Source: Scolanthus callimorphus
Taxonomy: Eukaryota; Cnidaria; Anthozoa; Actiniaria; Edwardsiidae
Assembly (NCBI GenBank): GCA_033964015.1
Contig: JAWWUD010000062.1
Span: 310,001-374,000, forward strand
DNA: 64,000 bases
Reading direction: 5' to 3'
Made by a program: the position numbers and the translations under genes. Positions 63,900 to 64,000 of the stretch are shown here, piece by piece. The notes under the pieces are model-generated. The model saw only the letters and a program-made list of their open reading frames with translations. It did no database searches and was not told where the DNA came from. The first letter of the stretch is position 1, and each line of letters starts with the position of its first letter.

Positions 63900-64000
63900 A
63901 TAAATCACCATGCCATTCCCTTATGCTTAGCAGGCCATACTCCCCTGATATGAACCCAATTGAAGAGGCCTTTGGGTGTGCTAAGAAGTGGCTTCAAAGA
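63900..64000 (+). pseudogene. Transposase gene, last visible exon with catalytic Glu
   Basis: PYSPDMNPIEEAFGCAKKWL is the C-terminal signature with the catalytic Glu. With exon 4 joined directly, the Asp-Glu gap is 34 residues (DD34E). The nearest acceptor (TTAGCAG at 63933) is one base out of phase; an upstream acceptor (TTGTAG at 63899) keeps the frame but adds about a dozen residues. The intron before it is 4.5 kb and full of insertions. Continues beyond the window. Confidence 0.8.

Overview
This is eukaryotic, animal-type DNA. It is AT-rich, has introns with canonical splice sites, and is packed with transposable elements. A rhodopsin-class neuropeptide-receptor-like GPCR, DIRS/Ngaro and CR1/L2-like retroelements, tRNA-derived repeats and many hairpin MITEs together suggest a cnidarian, most likely an anthozoan (coral or sea anemone). 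No bacterial operons, rRNA genes or CRISPR arrays are present. The organism call is an inference from general knowledge of these families.

Layout. 1-9.5 kb: two minus-strand exons of a GPCR (1543-1722 and 2535-3220) with matching splice phase, a 49-bp minisatellite in the intron, and several MITEs. 9.5-18.5 kb: an element with ~200-bp terminal inverted repeats carrying small novel ORFs and a C2H2 zinc finger joined to a P-loop packaging-ATPase-like protein. That gene is split by two later insertions, a 4.2-kb element with CCATGG-rich arms and a 1.2-kb palindrome with a perfect 9-bp target duplication. 19-32 kb: tRNA-like and tandem repeats, a DIRS-type recombinase relic, a Crypton/KIAA1958-like exon relic, MITEs, and a decayed Ty3/gypsy pol. 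32-36 kb: a 1.74-kb fold-back element between TTAA sites, a 370-bp palindrome and a 128-bp tandem array full of TGACGTCA palindromes. 36.2-41.9 kb: two copies of one element placed head to head, one of them split by a 3-kb element that itself contains a small LTR retrotransposon and a LINE fragment. 43.8-44.6 kb: a second TGACGTCA array. 45.4-49.9 kb: a 4.54-kb fold-back transposon whose arms are arrays of a ~190-bp hairpin unit, with a 10-bp target duplication. 50.2-51.5 kb: nested MITEs. 52.1-57.1 kb: a near-complete Ngaro-like tyrosine-recombinase retrotransposon with split direct repeats. 57.3-64.0 kb: exons of an intron-containing IS630/Tc1-mariner (DD34E) transposase gene, whose last intron has filled with a tandem tRNA-like repeat, a LINE and MITEs.

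Most of the window is a stack of elements inserted into one another, and for several the insertion order can be read directly. The GPCR is the only gene here that looks like an ordinary host gene. The intron-bearing transposase may be an old spliced transposon or a decayed domesticated copy. Frameshifts are common in the mobile-element genes; a few single-base ones in homopolymers could be assembly errors.
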